A stretch of 64,000 nucleotides of DNA from Jacaranda mimosifolia. Lineage: Eukaryota; Streptophyta; Magnoliopsida; Lamiales; Bignoniaceae. Numbering within the stretch: position 1 is the stretch's first letter; each line of letters starts with the position of its first letter. The DNA is taken from contig CM032127.1 of NCBI GenBank assembly GCA_018894105.1, forward strand, positions 3,133,001 to 3,197,000, read 5' to 3'. The notes beneath the pieces were generated by a model. The model was not told the DNA's origin and ran no database searches. It saw only the letters and a program-made list of their open reading frames with translations. Below are positions 1 through 13,119 of this stretch, in pieces. Made by a program: the position numbers and the translations under genes.

Positions 1-220
1 GGAGGTCAGATCAAAAAATTGGAAAAATACGTTACGTTTTGCTGATCAATTTGTTCTACTGTATTTCATCAAATCTTGTTTGGATTCTGTTTCCTTAACA
101 GCAATATGCATTGTCCTTGACCTGTGTCTTTTGACTCTGGGCTTCTTCTACTCTCTCAAGAGCTTCAAAAAGTTCTGTCATTGATGGTTTTAACATGATC
201 TCCTCGTTTTTCTATTGCAG
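1..220 (+). other. Intron of the PP2A B' gene
   Basis: This is non-coding sequence ending in a pyrimidine-rich tract and TTGCAG at 215-220, a good 3' splice site. It is the 3' part of the intron before the terminal exon of the phosphatase subunit gene. The donor and earlier exons lie to the left of the window. I see no exon in it. Confidence 0.75.
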
Positions 221-556
221 GTGGCCGAAAGGGCTCTGTTCCTGTGGAATAACGACCAAGTTATCAATCTAATTGCACATAACCGGCAAGTTATACTGCC
301 AATAGTATTCCCAGCTCTTGAAGCCAACACACAAAACCACTGGAACCAGGCTGTTCTGAACTTAACTCTAAATGTGAGAAAGATGCTTGCAGAAATGGAC
401 GACGCCCTGGTCTTGGCTTGCATTTCTAATTACCAAGAGGAACAAGAAAGGAAAAACTTGGTGGATGAAAAACGGAAGGAAGTTTGGGAACGCTTGGAAA
501 ATGCTGCTAGTCTCCAGCCAATGGCCAGGAACACTGCTGTTCTGGTAACCCATTGA
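221..556 (+). CDS. PP2A B' (B56) regulatory subunit, C-terminal exon, partial
   Basis: This is the last exon (111 codons plus TGA at 554-556) of a B56/B'-family regulatory subunit of protein phosphatase 2A, which recruits the A/C core enzyme to substrates. It opens with VAERALFLWNND and continues through HNRQVILPIVFPALE and HWNQAVLNLTLNV, the conserved last helical repeats of the B56 solenoid. A charged segment rich in E, K and R follows, then the tail LENAASLQPMARNTAVLV, which resembles the plant theta/eta/zeta-type B' subunits. Identification rests on recognised family sequence. The exon begins in phase 0 after the acceptor at 219-220. The exon before it probably ends in ..SSHFQ or similar, but is outside the window. 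Which B' paralogue this is cannot be settled from the C-terminus alone. Confidence 0.92.
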   Translation: MAERALFLWNNDQVINLIAHNRQVILPIVFPALEANTQNHWNQAVLNLTLNVRKMLAEMDDALVLACISNYQEEQERKNLVDEKRKEVWERLENAASLQPMARNTAVLVTH

Positions 557-1920
557 GCAGGCACCGTGTGGAGGTCTTTTTTGTGCATTCTGTTTGTCTT
601 GTTTTTGTTTTGGGGAACCGGAAGGGGCCGGATGCTGAAGGCTGCTGCCCTTTGGATGATCAAAATGACAGCCTGTTGTTACAAAATCTAATCTGCTTGT
701 GTTTAAATATGTTTCTCTTCCCCAGAAAGGGATTGGGAAGGGGGTCTCCCTAGTGGGTAGCACAAACTAACATCTTTTGTTAGTTTTATTTTTCTTTTCT
801 TTTTTTTCCCTCCCTCCTTTTGTAACTTAATTATAATTATTATCACTCTTTTTATATTTCTAAGTTGACTGAATTTGTTCCTTCTGCCTCTCTTTTCTAC
901 ACATAGTGCTTGCTCTGTGTGAAGTTTTTATTGTGTGATAGGAGTGGCATGGGAATTTGATTTGCTGGCATGGTAGGAATATCAAATGGACTGCAACAAA
1001 ATGGGTGAGCTTTTTGAGTGCCTTATTTTAGTTTAGTTCAAAATATCAGCAGAAATTGGACATGCTTTAGAATACACCATGCCTATTGCATGTGTTTGAA
1101 TAATTTAAATGCATATTCAATTTTTTATATATGGTGTATTTTCCAAATTAACCAAAGTGTACTTTGGGAATTCAATGATGTATTCAGCATATGACAATCT
1201 ACTATGACAAGAACCTTTTTTAAGCATGCATGCCATTTGGAAGCCTAAGTTTGTAGCAAAGGTATACTTCAAGTAAGATTAATAAAAGCATTGCATTTAT
1301 AATCAGTCATCATCTGCAAACAATTCTGCCAGAATACAAGAATCAAATGTCAAAGATAAATTATCTTCATTGATAGAATGGCAAGTTCAATCAGAGCCTA
1401 GACCTACCAGCCAGCAAGTAGTTAGCTGCTGTTAAATTACTAACCACAATTCATAAACTGTCTCAATAAAAAATGCTCAAAAAGGCATTTTTATGTTTTA
1501 TAAATAAGTAGCCCATAACATTCTTGCCTTTACAACTTGTTACAAAACAGTCTGGAAGCACCAGAACTGATTACAACAGTACAACAAAGGTGAGGGGGTT
1601 GCAAGATGTATGAATAAAGAATGAGGACGGTGTCCATTAGTGTCCAGTTATCTACCGGTTCTCCTTCAGGATTGAACATAGTCAGCTGTAGCTGTTATAA
1701 ATATCTGATCTGTCATGTTTAGAAAAGTGACTCAACAGGCTTTGGTGAACGCAGAGTTGAAACGCATTTGAACTGTCATGACATAAAACATTAAGCTTAA
1801 GATATGAACCACCATATGTTTAAGCTATGGCTTTGATAATAGAGCATTGTTTTCTAATCCATGCAAAAGTTAAGTGGTACTTTTTCTATAATATTATATT
1901 GTTCAAATGGAATGGAAGAA
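557..1920. other. Convergent 3' regions of PP2A B' and CYCA2
   Basis: No gene is seen here. The left part is the 3' UTR of the phosphatase gene, T-rich with a pyrimidine tract at 787-817. The right part is the 3' UTR of the minus-strand cyclin, whose stop codon is at 1921-1923. AATAAA-like words occur on both strands. The two genes converge, so their transcripts may end close together. Confidence 0.6.
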
Positions 1921-4900
1921 CTACGAAGTTTTTATAACAAAAAGTTTCTCAAGTCTTGCCTTAGATTGCTTGTATTTTTCGCGAATGGCATTAAGCATGC
2001 GGCTGCTTGTGTTTAGTTGTAAGTCTTGTAGTTCTAGGACGATGCTTTTCAGTTCTGATGTCTTGTATCTTGTATAGTGCTCCAGAGTTGGATTCTGCAA
2101 AAGGTATGATGTTATCATTTTACTGGTTAAATTCAGAAAGGGAAGATCAGTAGGATCAAGTGGCATAAGATAATTGACCCATGGATGGTCTGACTGATCA
2201 AGAGTCCATCTGGCCAGAAATACAGCAGAGGCAGCAATTAGAGAGGGAAGAAACTTCAGGAAACTGTAGTCAATTAGAGTTAGTTCTGCTAAATAGTTCG
2301 CCAAGAATTCCAGCTCAACAGAAGGAACCTGGAAATAGGAGCAATTGGTCTTAGTCAAAGTAGCTTCTTTATCATGGAACAGATTACTGCAAACAGCATT
2401 ACATCCACCTTATAAGAAACTTGTGCTGCTTGAATGAACCTCCTATAAATAACAATGAAGGAAAAATAAGAGGGTAAATTTAGCAAGACTGCATAAAGTA
2501 AAAATAAAGGTGGCGGAGTTAAGATAAACCAGGTACCTAAGGAATTTCTTTGTGGTGGGAACAGACAATTGAAAACCCAAAAAGTTGAGAACGCGGCCTT
2601 CCATTTTCACCACCTGTTATGCCACCACAAGTCAGTCCTCCATATACAAATAAAACTTATCCTGACCGAGAACACAGATGAATTTGAAGGATATCTTGGA
2701 AATCTAAAATCACAACTCAATTATGTGTATCAAATGAAAAACAGGAAAACAGAAATCACATATCATAACTCAATTATGTGATTTTAAGGTGAAGTTAAGA
2801 AACCTAAAGGCAAAATTGAACAGTTACCTACTAAATTACTATATTTCCACCACAAAAGGAAAATTGGGATAACAAAATGTTTTTGTCATGTTTGTAGCAG
2901 CTTGAGATATAGAACAAAATAGACTCTTAAGTCGTATGAAGCCAATGAGTGGACATGCAGTAGCCGAGCTTTGTCAGCTAAAATGAACTTGAATAACAGT
3001 AGATGGTACTTTCATTGAGGAATCCATTTAGAAAAAGATAATCCAGTGAAGACCCAATTCATGGAATCTTTTGTGCAATGAGAGCATTATCATCCTTATT
3101 ATGCCAAGGAAGTACGATGATAAACTAAGATGGAAACTGATATGACATCGTTAATCCGAAGATTCTCCTTGTTGATAGTAAATCAGATATATAACATATA
3201 TGGCCATTCAAAAAAGAGAAGGCCGCACCTCTTCTTTTGTGTAGGTATTGTCTGTGATAAAGCAAAAGTCTTCCACACGAGGTGCACAAATTTCTTCGTA
3301 CTTCCTTCAGGCAATAATCCAGCAGGATACACATAAGAAGATAAAGACATGAAAGCAAAATCTTCGATTTACTTCCCATGGGATGTCGACAGATTAACCA
3401 ACATATCTACCATCTTATAGATTTTAGAATCAACAAGTTAAATGATGGTAGGCATAGGGATATCCATAACTTTTGGGATAATCTGAATTCTGAAAGGATA
3501 ACAAAAAGAGTTGCACATGACAAAAACCACCTGTAAAGCTAGCAACTTACGAAGCAATTAGCATGCACGTTACTCCGAGAAGTTGCAACTTTTGCTTTTC
3601 AATGTAATTCTCAGATAGGAATCTATCTATAAGATTTACAGTCAGGTAGAGTGTATCAGGGACCAGCCTATATTCTTCAGAAACCTGAAAAAGAGGCAAC
3701 ACACATGAAATGAAAGGAAAGGAAAAATAAACACTAGAGACAAGGAATTTCTTTTCAAGAGAATGCTAAGATAAAAGAACCCAGAGCACCAGAGAACAAG
3801 GCTTGAGATGTTCTTGAGGGAAACCACCAATACAGACTCATAGCAATTGCTACAGACAGTAGAATATACAGTCTAGTGCTCAGAGTTTATTGTAACTGGC
3901 AATAAGAGGCCAAAAAAGTGCTAATCCAGATTAATGAGAGCATCTGAACACCAGTAGCAACATAGTCAACTGAAACAAAACGTGGAAGTCAAATAGATCT
4001 TTCAAAAAGCCTAAGGGTAATGGTTGCATGACTCAAAGGAAAAACAGTGATGAAAAGGAAGAGTTTTGACATATATGATGGAGCAAACAAACCTCGACAA
4101 GCCAGTCTATCAGAATACCCCGCATGCCCTGGGTGATGTCCCGCTGCAGCTTTTCCATATAATCAGCCAAAGGTCTCCGGTCAACCTGAGACAAGACAAA
4201 AAGTTCATCTAAGTCAACATGAAACAATTTTGTGGAGAACAGAAGCCCTTTAGTTAATCCAGAGAAACAGAGAAAGTTTTTCTGTGCCTTCAGTGTGGTA
4301 AAAGAACCTTGGATTTCTAAGAATCTGAGTAGTTTAAAATTCATAATGCATTCTAATCAATTAAATAAATTAAATGGGTTGTGAAACTGATCAAAACAAA
4401 TACACCCAAGACCTCTAAAAAACTTCTGTGCCAAGCCATGCACAATTCAAACCATAGCAGAAGTATATTTATATAGTATAATTAGGCATTTAGTCAAGCT
4501 GTGGCAGCCCAAACAAACCTGTCTTGTGGACAGATTAGAATATATATCAGCTGCATACAGGCTACACATCTGTGGATCTTTGTGTTTTGAATCTATATCC
4601 GTAATGCCCTTATCATCCAAATTTTCCTGTTTCATGCAAAGCTTGCCATTTTCTGCATGATCAGCCAAGAGAAGTTAGACATGGAAGTAAAAATTAGCTA
4701 AAGAGAACATTTAATCCTATATATAAGGCCTTGAGACAATTTGAAAGAGTAATAGCTTCACAGAGACTCCATGGTGAGCAAAGTCCCATCTTGCAGTATA
4801 CACCCATTTGAACACAAGTTGCAGTAGACAAAAATTACAAAGGAATCTAGTTTATGTTTGATCACATTTGTGAAGAGAATATTGACAGAAAAAAGAGTAT

Positions 4901-6303
4901 CAACATGGAAGGATCAGTCATCAAATCTTTCTTTTCATCACTACGCCAGAATTTGAACAGAATTTGGACAAAGGAACATTCAAGCTATAGATAGAATGTA
5001 CAGTTTTTTCAGTGCTATGCATGATCAAAGTACTTAGATAACTGGGCTAACTCTTTTTTAGTTTATAGCATTTGTTCTCCAGAAAAGATCTCACTTTGAA
5101 CTTCACTTGATGATGTTGAAAAGGAAATACCTATTGCTACCATTATAATTTGTTGATGAAATTTCAGCTCTACAATTAAAATTCAGGCGTGCTGGTTGAA
5201 TCCCTAAATCATTGAGGCTAACATTTTATTGGCATATCATCACTCACAAATAATTTTCCTGACATGTAGACATGTTCTTGTTTATATTGTGAATGTCCAA
5301 GGCACTAAATCTCGTATGATCTTTACAAGCAATAAGCATCCAGAACCAAATTTCAGATACTATCAGTCACAAACTCAATAGTATCATTGCATTTAAGTGT
5401 CATCAGTAAATATTCACATGTTTAGTTTTGTGAAAAAGCTTAATACAAAATCTAACCTCCATCTGATGGATTTATCAGTGGAATGTCTTCCCTGGAATCT
5501 GTCTTCATGGGAACTGGACCTTCTGAAACCAACATTGTTGTGTTGATAATTTCAGTTGGTTCAGTTGTCAAGTTCAATGTGGAACTAATTTCTTGTAATT
5601 TCTCCACCTTTACTTTGTCCTTTTCATCCTTTATTTTTTCTCTTCTATCATCTGGAACCTTAGAATTTTTAGCAGCAGGTGCCACCTTTCCCTTTTTCTG
5701 TAAGAGGCCCTTTCTATCCTGCCTGGTAGTCTGAAATCCAGCAAAGCCCATATTCAGTGAGTTGTGAAGAAAGAAAAAGAGAGTTCGTAGTTGCTTTCTG
5801 AATACAGTATTTCACAAATATAGGATATCTGAAAAAAGAGAGAGAGACTCCCAATCTTAAAAATTTGAAATATAAATGAATATTCTTATATGAACTACTT
5901 GAGAACTCATGCAACGATATGAGAGTAGAGCTTCATCATGCAATAGGAGAAGTGAAGAACTTAATGGTTACATCTACTCGAAAAAAAATAAAGGAAATAA
6001 TCTTGCCTGAACTTTGGCTGCATTAATGCAGTTTATGTACAAATTGTCACATGTGATATTAGTTACATCCTTAAGAACAGCCCTTCTCTTCTGCTGAGGA
6101 CAAGCAGCTGAACTTGCTTCTGGTTTGTTGTTATCCAATGCTGCTCTTTTCGAGTTTGCTCGCGGGACATGTTTGTCATCCTGTTTTGCTGAAGGATATA
6201 GAGGTGGCAATCCACTTGAGCCCAAGGCTTTTGCCCGAGCTCTTGTAATTCGCACAGTGGGGTTGGATGGTCTATTCTCGTCATTCATAACTGCATGCTT
6301 CAT
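1921..6303 (-). CDS. CYCA2: A2-type mitotic cyclin (ten coding exons)
   Basis: Cyclin A2 activates CDKs in S/G2/M, acts in the nucleus, and is destroyed through the APC/C. Exons in transcription order: 6303-6007, 5730-5457, 4652-4519, 4185-4093, 3684-3551, 3304-3229, 2613-2537, 2442-2409, 2328-2179, 2094-1921. They total 1443 nt, giving 480 aa, the usual CYCA2 length, and all phases agree. The N-terminus has the plant motif [10 protein letters not shown] (19-28) and a destruction box RAVLKDVTN (74-82). The cyclin box carries [12 protein letters not shown] (about 256-267), then [11 protein letters not shown]. The C-terminal fold has [14 protein letters not shown] and [14 protein letters not shown]. 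Intron 1 appears to use a GC donor (6006-6005). Exon 8 is only 34 nt. ATG at 6303 is taken as the start. A second in-frame ATG five codons on (MNDENRP) is a possible alternative. Confidence 0.93.
2095..2178 (-). other. In-frame 84-nt intron 9 of CYCA2
   Basis: The donor GTCAAT begins at 2178 and the acceptor TTTTGCAG ends at 2095. The intron is 84 nt, exactly 28 codons, in phase 0, with no stop in the coding frame. The flanking exons join as HPW to [10 protein letters not shown], the uninterrupted family sequence, so this is an intron. Retention would add 28 residues to the C-terminal cyclin fold without truncating the protein. Confidence 0.85.
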
Positions 6304-8100
6304 GGGATATCAATTCGTGGAACCAAATTAACATGTCCTCATGAGTGCTGCAAGTATAGCATGAATGCAATGTTACAACAAGCTGGGTCTCCTCTAGAAT
6401 CTATATTCATGCAAAATCATGGTGAACTTTACAATCCAAACATCATGGGCAATGAAATTCCAACCAAAAATAAATTATAATGGTTGAAACATACTAAATG
6501 TCAGTCCTTTAGCATTACACCCATCATATACAATTACATTCAATACTAGAAAACCTGCAACTTTTCCAGGGTGATTCTAGAGTTTCAAAGAAGTCAAACA
6601 CAATCATGATAATGTGGAGTAGACTGCAATACTCCATACACACAATACACCAGAGCCATGCAAAGTTTATGGCCTTCCATTTCCTTTATATACAGTCCAA
6701 AATCAAACCACTTGCTTGAACTTCATCAGAACATACTTTTTTCCATTTTCTTTTCTTTCTTTTTTCCCTTTTATTCTGAGTTTTTCACTGTATTCAGACA
6801 ACCAGTTTACACTCAACAATTTAACAAAGCAAAGAACAACTTTTTTAATTTGAATTTATTGAACTTGAATCAATGCATGAAACAAGCAAATGAAGCAAAT
6901 TGACAGATTCACAAATTATAGATTCATCAGCTCAAAGTCAACATCTTAATTCAGGATGTCGACACATAGTCAAAATTTGAAAATTGAAATTTTTATGTGA
7001 TTAACAAAAGCCACATTCTTCATCAAATTTTCTGTACCATGTGCTCCAAGAGCTGCTGCTTGATCTAGGAGCAACATACAATGCTCTGGCAACAAGAAAT
7101 TTTCCACTTCTTGCCTGTTCCATAAAGTCAAAATTAATGATATATCAACATAGGAATTTTAATAAGGAATCCAAAACCCTAATTCCTTCAACAAGCAAAG
7201 TACCAATTTTCATGCATCTAGTGGAAAGTTCTTTGAATTCATTCTCATATTCAAATGCTCAAGTAAAAAACAATCTCTGACAGAATATTTGGTATCAAGC
7301 AGCAAAGAAATGTTTTCATTTGAATTTCAATAGATTTTTCATTAATTCCAATTCAAAATTGGTTAATTCAGTCATTCCATGGAAAAAAATTTACAAAAAT
7401 CCTTGAACCTACAACGGTAACTTGCAGTTTTTTTTTTTTTTTTGACATTTTCTTTGTAACAAATAATGCATCGACGCAAATATCCAAATTGACAGTAAAA
7501 AGACATTAAATGAGCTAGACGTAGCAAAAAAGAGCTCCTTAAATAATGAAATAAAATAAAAATAAAAACAAATAATCAAACCTATTTCAGATCTACAGAA
7601 AAATTCAAACTAAAAGCTCAAATTCCACCAACCAAAAAAAAAAAAAAAAAAACAGCACTAAAAATACAATGTATGTCTTAAATTTGAAGAAAGCAATTAA
7701 AAAAAAAAAAAAAAACACACACACAACACTAAAAATAACAAAACAAAAGCATTAAAATCTGTAAAAATTTTGAATGCTTACAAAAAGAAACAAAAACCGA
7801 AAAATCATAAGTTTGAGCTCATACTGAAGCTACAGAGTAGCGCTGTGTCGTCGATTAACACAGATCGAGCATCATACGAAATGCATATATACAAATTGAT
7901 GCGTTTATAGTGTGTTTTTTGAGCGAGTGAGTGAGAGTGTGTGTGAAAAGGGAGAACTATGTAAAAGTGTAAGAGGTTCTGTTTATATACTGGAGCGGAG
8001 CGTGAGAGCGGGCTGAGCCACGGTTCAAAACTTCTGAAATTCCAAAAATAAAATTCCGCTATCTCCACTGCTGATTTTGCTATTTCCAGTTTCTTCACCC
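6304..8100 (-). promoter_or_regulatory. CYCA2 leader, leader intron and promoter
   Basis: No protein gene is seen here. A strong 3' splice site on the minus strand (CTTGCAG, ending at 6348) precedes the start codon by about 45 nt. A TATA-like word lies at 7982-7989, and a CA/CT-rich stretch of leader type lies just below it. A donor-like CAGTATGAG occurs near 7823. The simplest model is transcription from about 7950 with one leader intron of about 1.5 kb. The final leader segment carries two upstream ATGs (near 6344 and 6334): one opens a five-codon uORF, the other overlaps the cyclin start out of frame. A single AACGG word, the core of the M-phase MSA element, is at 7413-7417 within the leader intron. 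A-runs at 7637-7651 and 7700-7713 are simple repeats. Confidence 0.45.
7982..7989 (-). promoter_or_regulatory. TATA box, CYCA2
   Basis: The minus strand reads TATATAAA here. A CT/CA-rich leader-like stretch lies 25-90 nt downstream in the direction of the cyclin gene, as expected for a plant core promoter. No other TATA-like word was found in a better position. Confidence 0.4.
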
Positions 8101-11100
8101 CCTTAATTTATTTGCTTTCCAAATTTATCCCCACCGCGTGTCATGAAATTACTCAGTCAAACATGGGTCCCTGAATTATCTTAACAACAAAAACAGAAAA
8201 ACATTAAGAATGGAACAATTAAAATTTGAAAAGAAAATAGAAAATAATTAATGGGAATCTATTTTTTTGAATTTCAAAATTGAATTTTAAATATATTTTA
8301 AATATTTTCAATTCTAAAATTTTAATAGGAATTTTTCAAGGGTTGATTTACATTTTTATTTTTTTAATTTCTCTTGTTAATACAATTTTTAGTGGCCCTT
8401 TGAAGTTGGTCCATGTTTTGTGGGAGTTGATTTGGCTGGCAATTTGCCTAAGATTGTCATTGATTTTGTAATTTTTTAGACAATTTTTAAGTATGTTGCA
8501 CTTTTTTCTTTTGAGTGATTTTCATGTATTTGAGACCTATGATTACCAAGAAGTTTTGAGAATCTCCTAATTGTTTTTTTCATGGATTGTTTGTTTGAAT
8601 AAAGATCCAATATAATATTTGTCAAGTTGAAAAAATAAATTGAATTTGAAATGTTAGATCTACTAATTTTGAATATTGTAGTGACATTAATTTGTTCCTA
8701 TTAATTTGTATCTTGTGGATTTTAGATATTTGTATTAATTTATTTTAAATAATAAGTTTCTTTCAAAAAATTCACTAACTATCGAGTAAAGAATAAATAT
8801 TCGTCTTCTCTATATTTTACTACTAATATTATATTTTTTCACTTGATAAAACGTTACACACTAAAATTTTCATGTCTGCTTCTTATTTTCGACCTACATA
8901 GGATTCACTAAAAAATTTTAAATTTCAGCAAACAAATATGATCAAATCTTCACCCAAGTAAATGAAACTAATATATATCGAGTCATCAATTAGTTTAATA
9001 TAATTATCCTCACAACTATATCTATCTATATATATATGTGGGATTCAAAATTCGAACTCTAAGTGCTTGTGTGTATATATAAATTAAAAAAATAAAATAA
9101 AAATAGCATTGATATATAATTAACACTTTCATTTTTCAAAATTTCAAAATAATAAAAAATCTTACAGTACATTCGTCACCCAATTCTACATTGAACCCAT
9201 CATTCTTCTAAATAAAATCCAAAACCCCATTAAGGAAAAAAAATCGTAGAAGTGAATTTATAAAAAAATTTACAAATACGATCGATATCTTAATATATTA
9301 TTTAAATAAAACGATCAAATACATCATAATATCAATATTTCAGCAATTCCCATCACCATTCAAAACAAAATCTCATTTTCCCTCTCCTCTATCTAACTTG
9401 GGGATATGAAATTAAAGCCTCACTCTCAAGCATACAAATACAAAAACAACACTAATTAATGTATCTTTTGGTAGCTTAAAAACTGTGGTTGCACTCTTCG
9501 AGATCCACAAAATAAGCAGCAGCACTAAGCATAGGAGGGAACTTTTTTTTGAACAATGGTTGACCAAACAAGTCACAGTCTTCTTTACAGCAAATGATTT
9601 ATATATATATATATATAAATAATTATTATGATATAATCTCAACTCAATAAATTCCCACCCAACTTTTCTCAGTGAAGGTTTGTTTTTATTGGGGGGAGTG
9701 GATTAGTCATTAGTCTAAGGCATTTTTTTTCTTTCTATGGACCATTTTCTGACAATGTAGCATGTTCTAGACTTAAACTTGTCTTAGATCTGTATTTTAT
9801 AGTATAGCACTGTATTTTTATTTTTATTTTTTTATTTTTTTATTTTTTTTTATGTGGGTGTGACCAAAGACCAATTCAAATTTTTGGGTCTATGGAGATA
9901 GATGTGAATCAATCCAAAAATTCAAAATTCACATGTTGGTGGTTGAAGTGTGAGTGGGAAAAGGACAATTTGAGTGTAAAGTGTATTGTGGCTAATTTTG
10001 AAATATGAGGGGATGAGGTTTGAGTCTTTATGGCTAGTAATAGTATTTTGAAAAAGGTTTAGGTTAGAGTTAGGGGGTGTTTGGCTGACTTTATAAGTTT
10101 AGGTCGGATTTTGATGATATATGGTTGAATTTATAAGTTTTCTGAAGTATTTTATAAAATATTTGGATGTTTATAAGATGTTGTTAGGTATTAGTAAATA
10201 TTGTTTAAGAAAAAAAGAATTTATTTTTGAGATCTTATAATTTGAACCGTATTAATTACAAAATTATCATTACTAACATCATACGGTCTTCTAAATTTTT
10301 GTTATTTAAATACTTTAAGAATTTATTTTTGAAATAAAATCTTGCATATTATAAGATTTAAAAATGTTTTATAGGATGTAGGAGATTATAAGATGTTTTA
10401 AATAAATTTAGCATTCTCGCTCTTGATATGTAATTCAACTAAAGTGGGTCAGATTGTAAATGATTGTATAATTAATCAAATTAGATCAAGACATATTTAG
10501 CCAATAAATTTCCACATTGCAAGTAATTTATTAATGTTGAATCCTTGGTTAGTTCTCGGATTAATTGGTCGGATATCACGATTATGTATGTGCATATTTT
10601 ATATTTGAAATTTGAAAAAATAAGTGGTTGTGATGTCTCAAAACTCATAAAATGCCCGTCTGTTTTTGTTTTCTAAGTTCATTTTCATTTTCTGCTGAAA
10701 AATGAAAATTGAGAATTATCAACTTTTTTCTCCATTTTCACAGACATTTTTATTCTCAAAATATTATTCCCGACAAGCTCTTACACTTTCTCTATTTTCA
10801 CACTTTGTTTTCTCTTACTCTTATTTGCATGACTTTTAATACAAAAATTTATTCATATCCAAATACAATTCATTTTCAACCATATATAATCATTACATTT
10901 TAAACAAAACATCCAAATAATATTTCATTCTCAAAAACAGATCTATAACTAACTTTTTATTATTCATTTTCACTTGAAAATGAAAATGCTTCCAGAAAAT
11001 AAATTCACATGGCCCCTAAAATTGACGATCTTGCACTAATGCAGATTGTGATGATTACACAAAACAAAAACAATCATTAGTATAAATAAAATAGAGGCTT

Positions 11101-13119
11101 CAAGAATATTAATTATTTTATATGTGATTAAAAAAATAGAAAAAAATAATAGAATTTTACTTATTTTGAACATATGTCTCTCTAAAGTCATAACTCTTTA
11201 TTGAAAAGTTCAATTTTAAGAGCGTGTCTCATCTCAAAAGTTATGTCTTACTCTCATACACAATACACATTATTAAAGTTGAGAAATGCATACAAAAAAT
11301 TATTCTTGGCTCCATTACATCTTTCACACTATGCTATTATAAGCATATTCGTTCTTTCTCTCATTAGAAAAGTCAGTAAATTTTTTTATCATTAAGCCGA
11401 TTATGGGTATATAAAATTCCTGAGGCTATGTTTGGTTACGTTTTAGTAAAATTTCCCCGAAACAATTTTGTTTTCCCAAAATGTAATTAAACGTACAAAA
11501 AATTTTCCTCTAAAATACCGAGTTAAATTTATCAAAATACCATATTCTATCTTTCATTATCTCCAAAACTTCTCCATTTTTCAATATACATACATTATAT
11601 ATATATCATACATATTTTATTATTATTCTAACAATAAAAAGACAACTAAATTCTATTTTTACTCAAAAAATCTAACAAAATATCATTGATTTGACTGTTA
11701 CAGTAGAATTTGTCTTTTTCCAAAACATAAACACGCATACCAAAAATTTTCAAAATATAAACAAAAATTATTATTTGCATCAAGAATAGGGCCAAATTCT
11801 ATTCTAAAATGAATGCAAATTTTAAGAATGTTGGAAATTTTGAATCTCCTCTAAGATGGAAAAAAGTGTATAAACCCTAAATTTTGTGGAAATAATTGTG
11901 AAGCTTTGAATTGCATGGCCCTCTTCTAAAATGTCATTTCCTTTTCCTAGACATTAACTGATCATATACAGCTAACTTTTTTCCAGTGGGACACACTTTG
12001 GACCACTATGTACCTGCAAATTCATATGACCAATTATAGATGCCAATTGATTGTACTGAAATTATGAAGATAGATTATTTATTTTTTTATTTTTTATTTT
12101 TGAGAATAATAACATAATTAATTTTCAAAGAAATACTGATGAACATCACAGCAAATTCAAATAATGTTGACAGCTAATTATTTTTCTTTTTCTCCTTCAA
12201 AACATATTTAATGTGCCTTATTATTATTATTATTATTATTATTATTGGAGTAAGGGTTCATTTTTTAATTATTTAAAATATTTCATTAATTACTTAACAT
12301 TAATGATGAACTTCTTGATTTTTAAATTATCAAAATAACAACTAATCAAATTTATTAACCTTTTAATATATATTTTTTAACTCGTTCACATACGCTTAAA
12401 TTATGAAAATTCTTAATCAAAATTTAATATTTCTTACACTAATTTAAAAAGTGTTTTTATTAAGATATTACATAATACCACAAGATTAGCTAAAATCTAA
12501 AAATAAAAAATAAAAAGAGTAAATGTGGAAATAATATCATCCATAATAAATTAATCATCATTTTATCTTTATTATTTATTTCTCATAACTTTGATTACAT
12601 ATATATATATTGGTTTAAATAATTAAATATATATATATATATTAACTCTGAAAGGGCAACCATATTTTTTGTGTAATAAAAGAAACTATGCCCAAACTAA
12701 CACACATGCGCTTAAAAAGTAAGGCCTATGTGAGCTATTTTGAAATTTCCATATGTGGGCTGTCGGCATCGGCATAAGACTCAATCTGGAAATGCGACAT
12801 TAATTATATTCCTTAGCGCCTCTTCTCCACTGACTGATGTTGCTCTATCAAACAATTAAAAACGTGCTTGCAAATACATAGGCGAAGGAAAAAATTAAAA
12901 TGGACTAGTTTAATTTTGCTCATTCTTAGTTTAGTAATTGGAAGAAACAATTTTCTCTTCCTACGTTATAATGTCTCTGAAAAGTATATTTTATTTTATT
13001 TTATTTGTTTGGAGAATTAGGAAAATTCTGAAGCTTATAAAGGCGCAATCCATACTGTTGCTAAATGAACTGTAAGATTTAATTGCCTAATAGTAGTGAA
13101 TATCGTTGTGAACACGTAA
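8101..13119. other. AT-rich intergenic spacer
   Basis: I see no gene in this stretch. It has long A/T runs, (AT)n at 9600-9616 and around 12600-12645, and an ATT trinucleotide run at 12219-12245. A degenerate MITE-like unit is listed separately. At 9039-9105 a segment reading GATTCAAAATTCGAACTC followed by an A-rich tail looks like a truncated copy of the SINE-like family listed below. Open frames here are short and AT-biased and match nothing I recognise. Confidence 0.6.
10073..10415. mobile_element. Degenerate MITE-like element
   Basis: The left end reads GGGGGTGTTTGGCTGACTTT, a form common at plant hAT and Harbinger MITE ends. The reverse complement of the right end (AATGCTAAATTTATTTAAAA) resembles the start of another unit at about 39453 (GGCTAAATTTATTTAAAATA). 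The interior is rich in repeated TTATAAGAT words. I could not find a clean target-site duplication, so the boundaries are approximate and the superfamily is open. Confidence 0.35.

Noticed and set aside
1921..2358. Single long minus-strand frame through 1921-2358
   Set aside because: It reads through intron 9 of CYCA2. Family sequence joins HPW to NPTLEHY, so two exons are correct.
10655..11020. Possible MITE with CATTTTCATTTTCTG ends
   Set aside because: Left and right ends are only loosely inverted and no target duplication was found.
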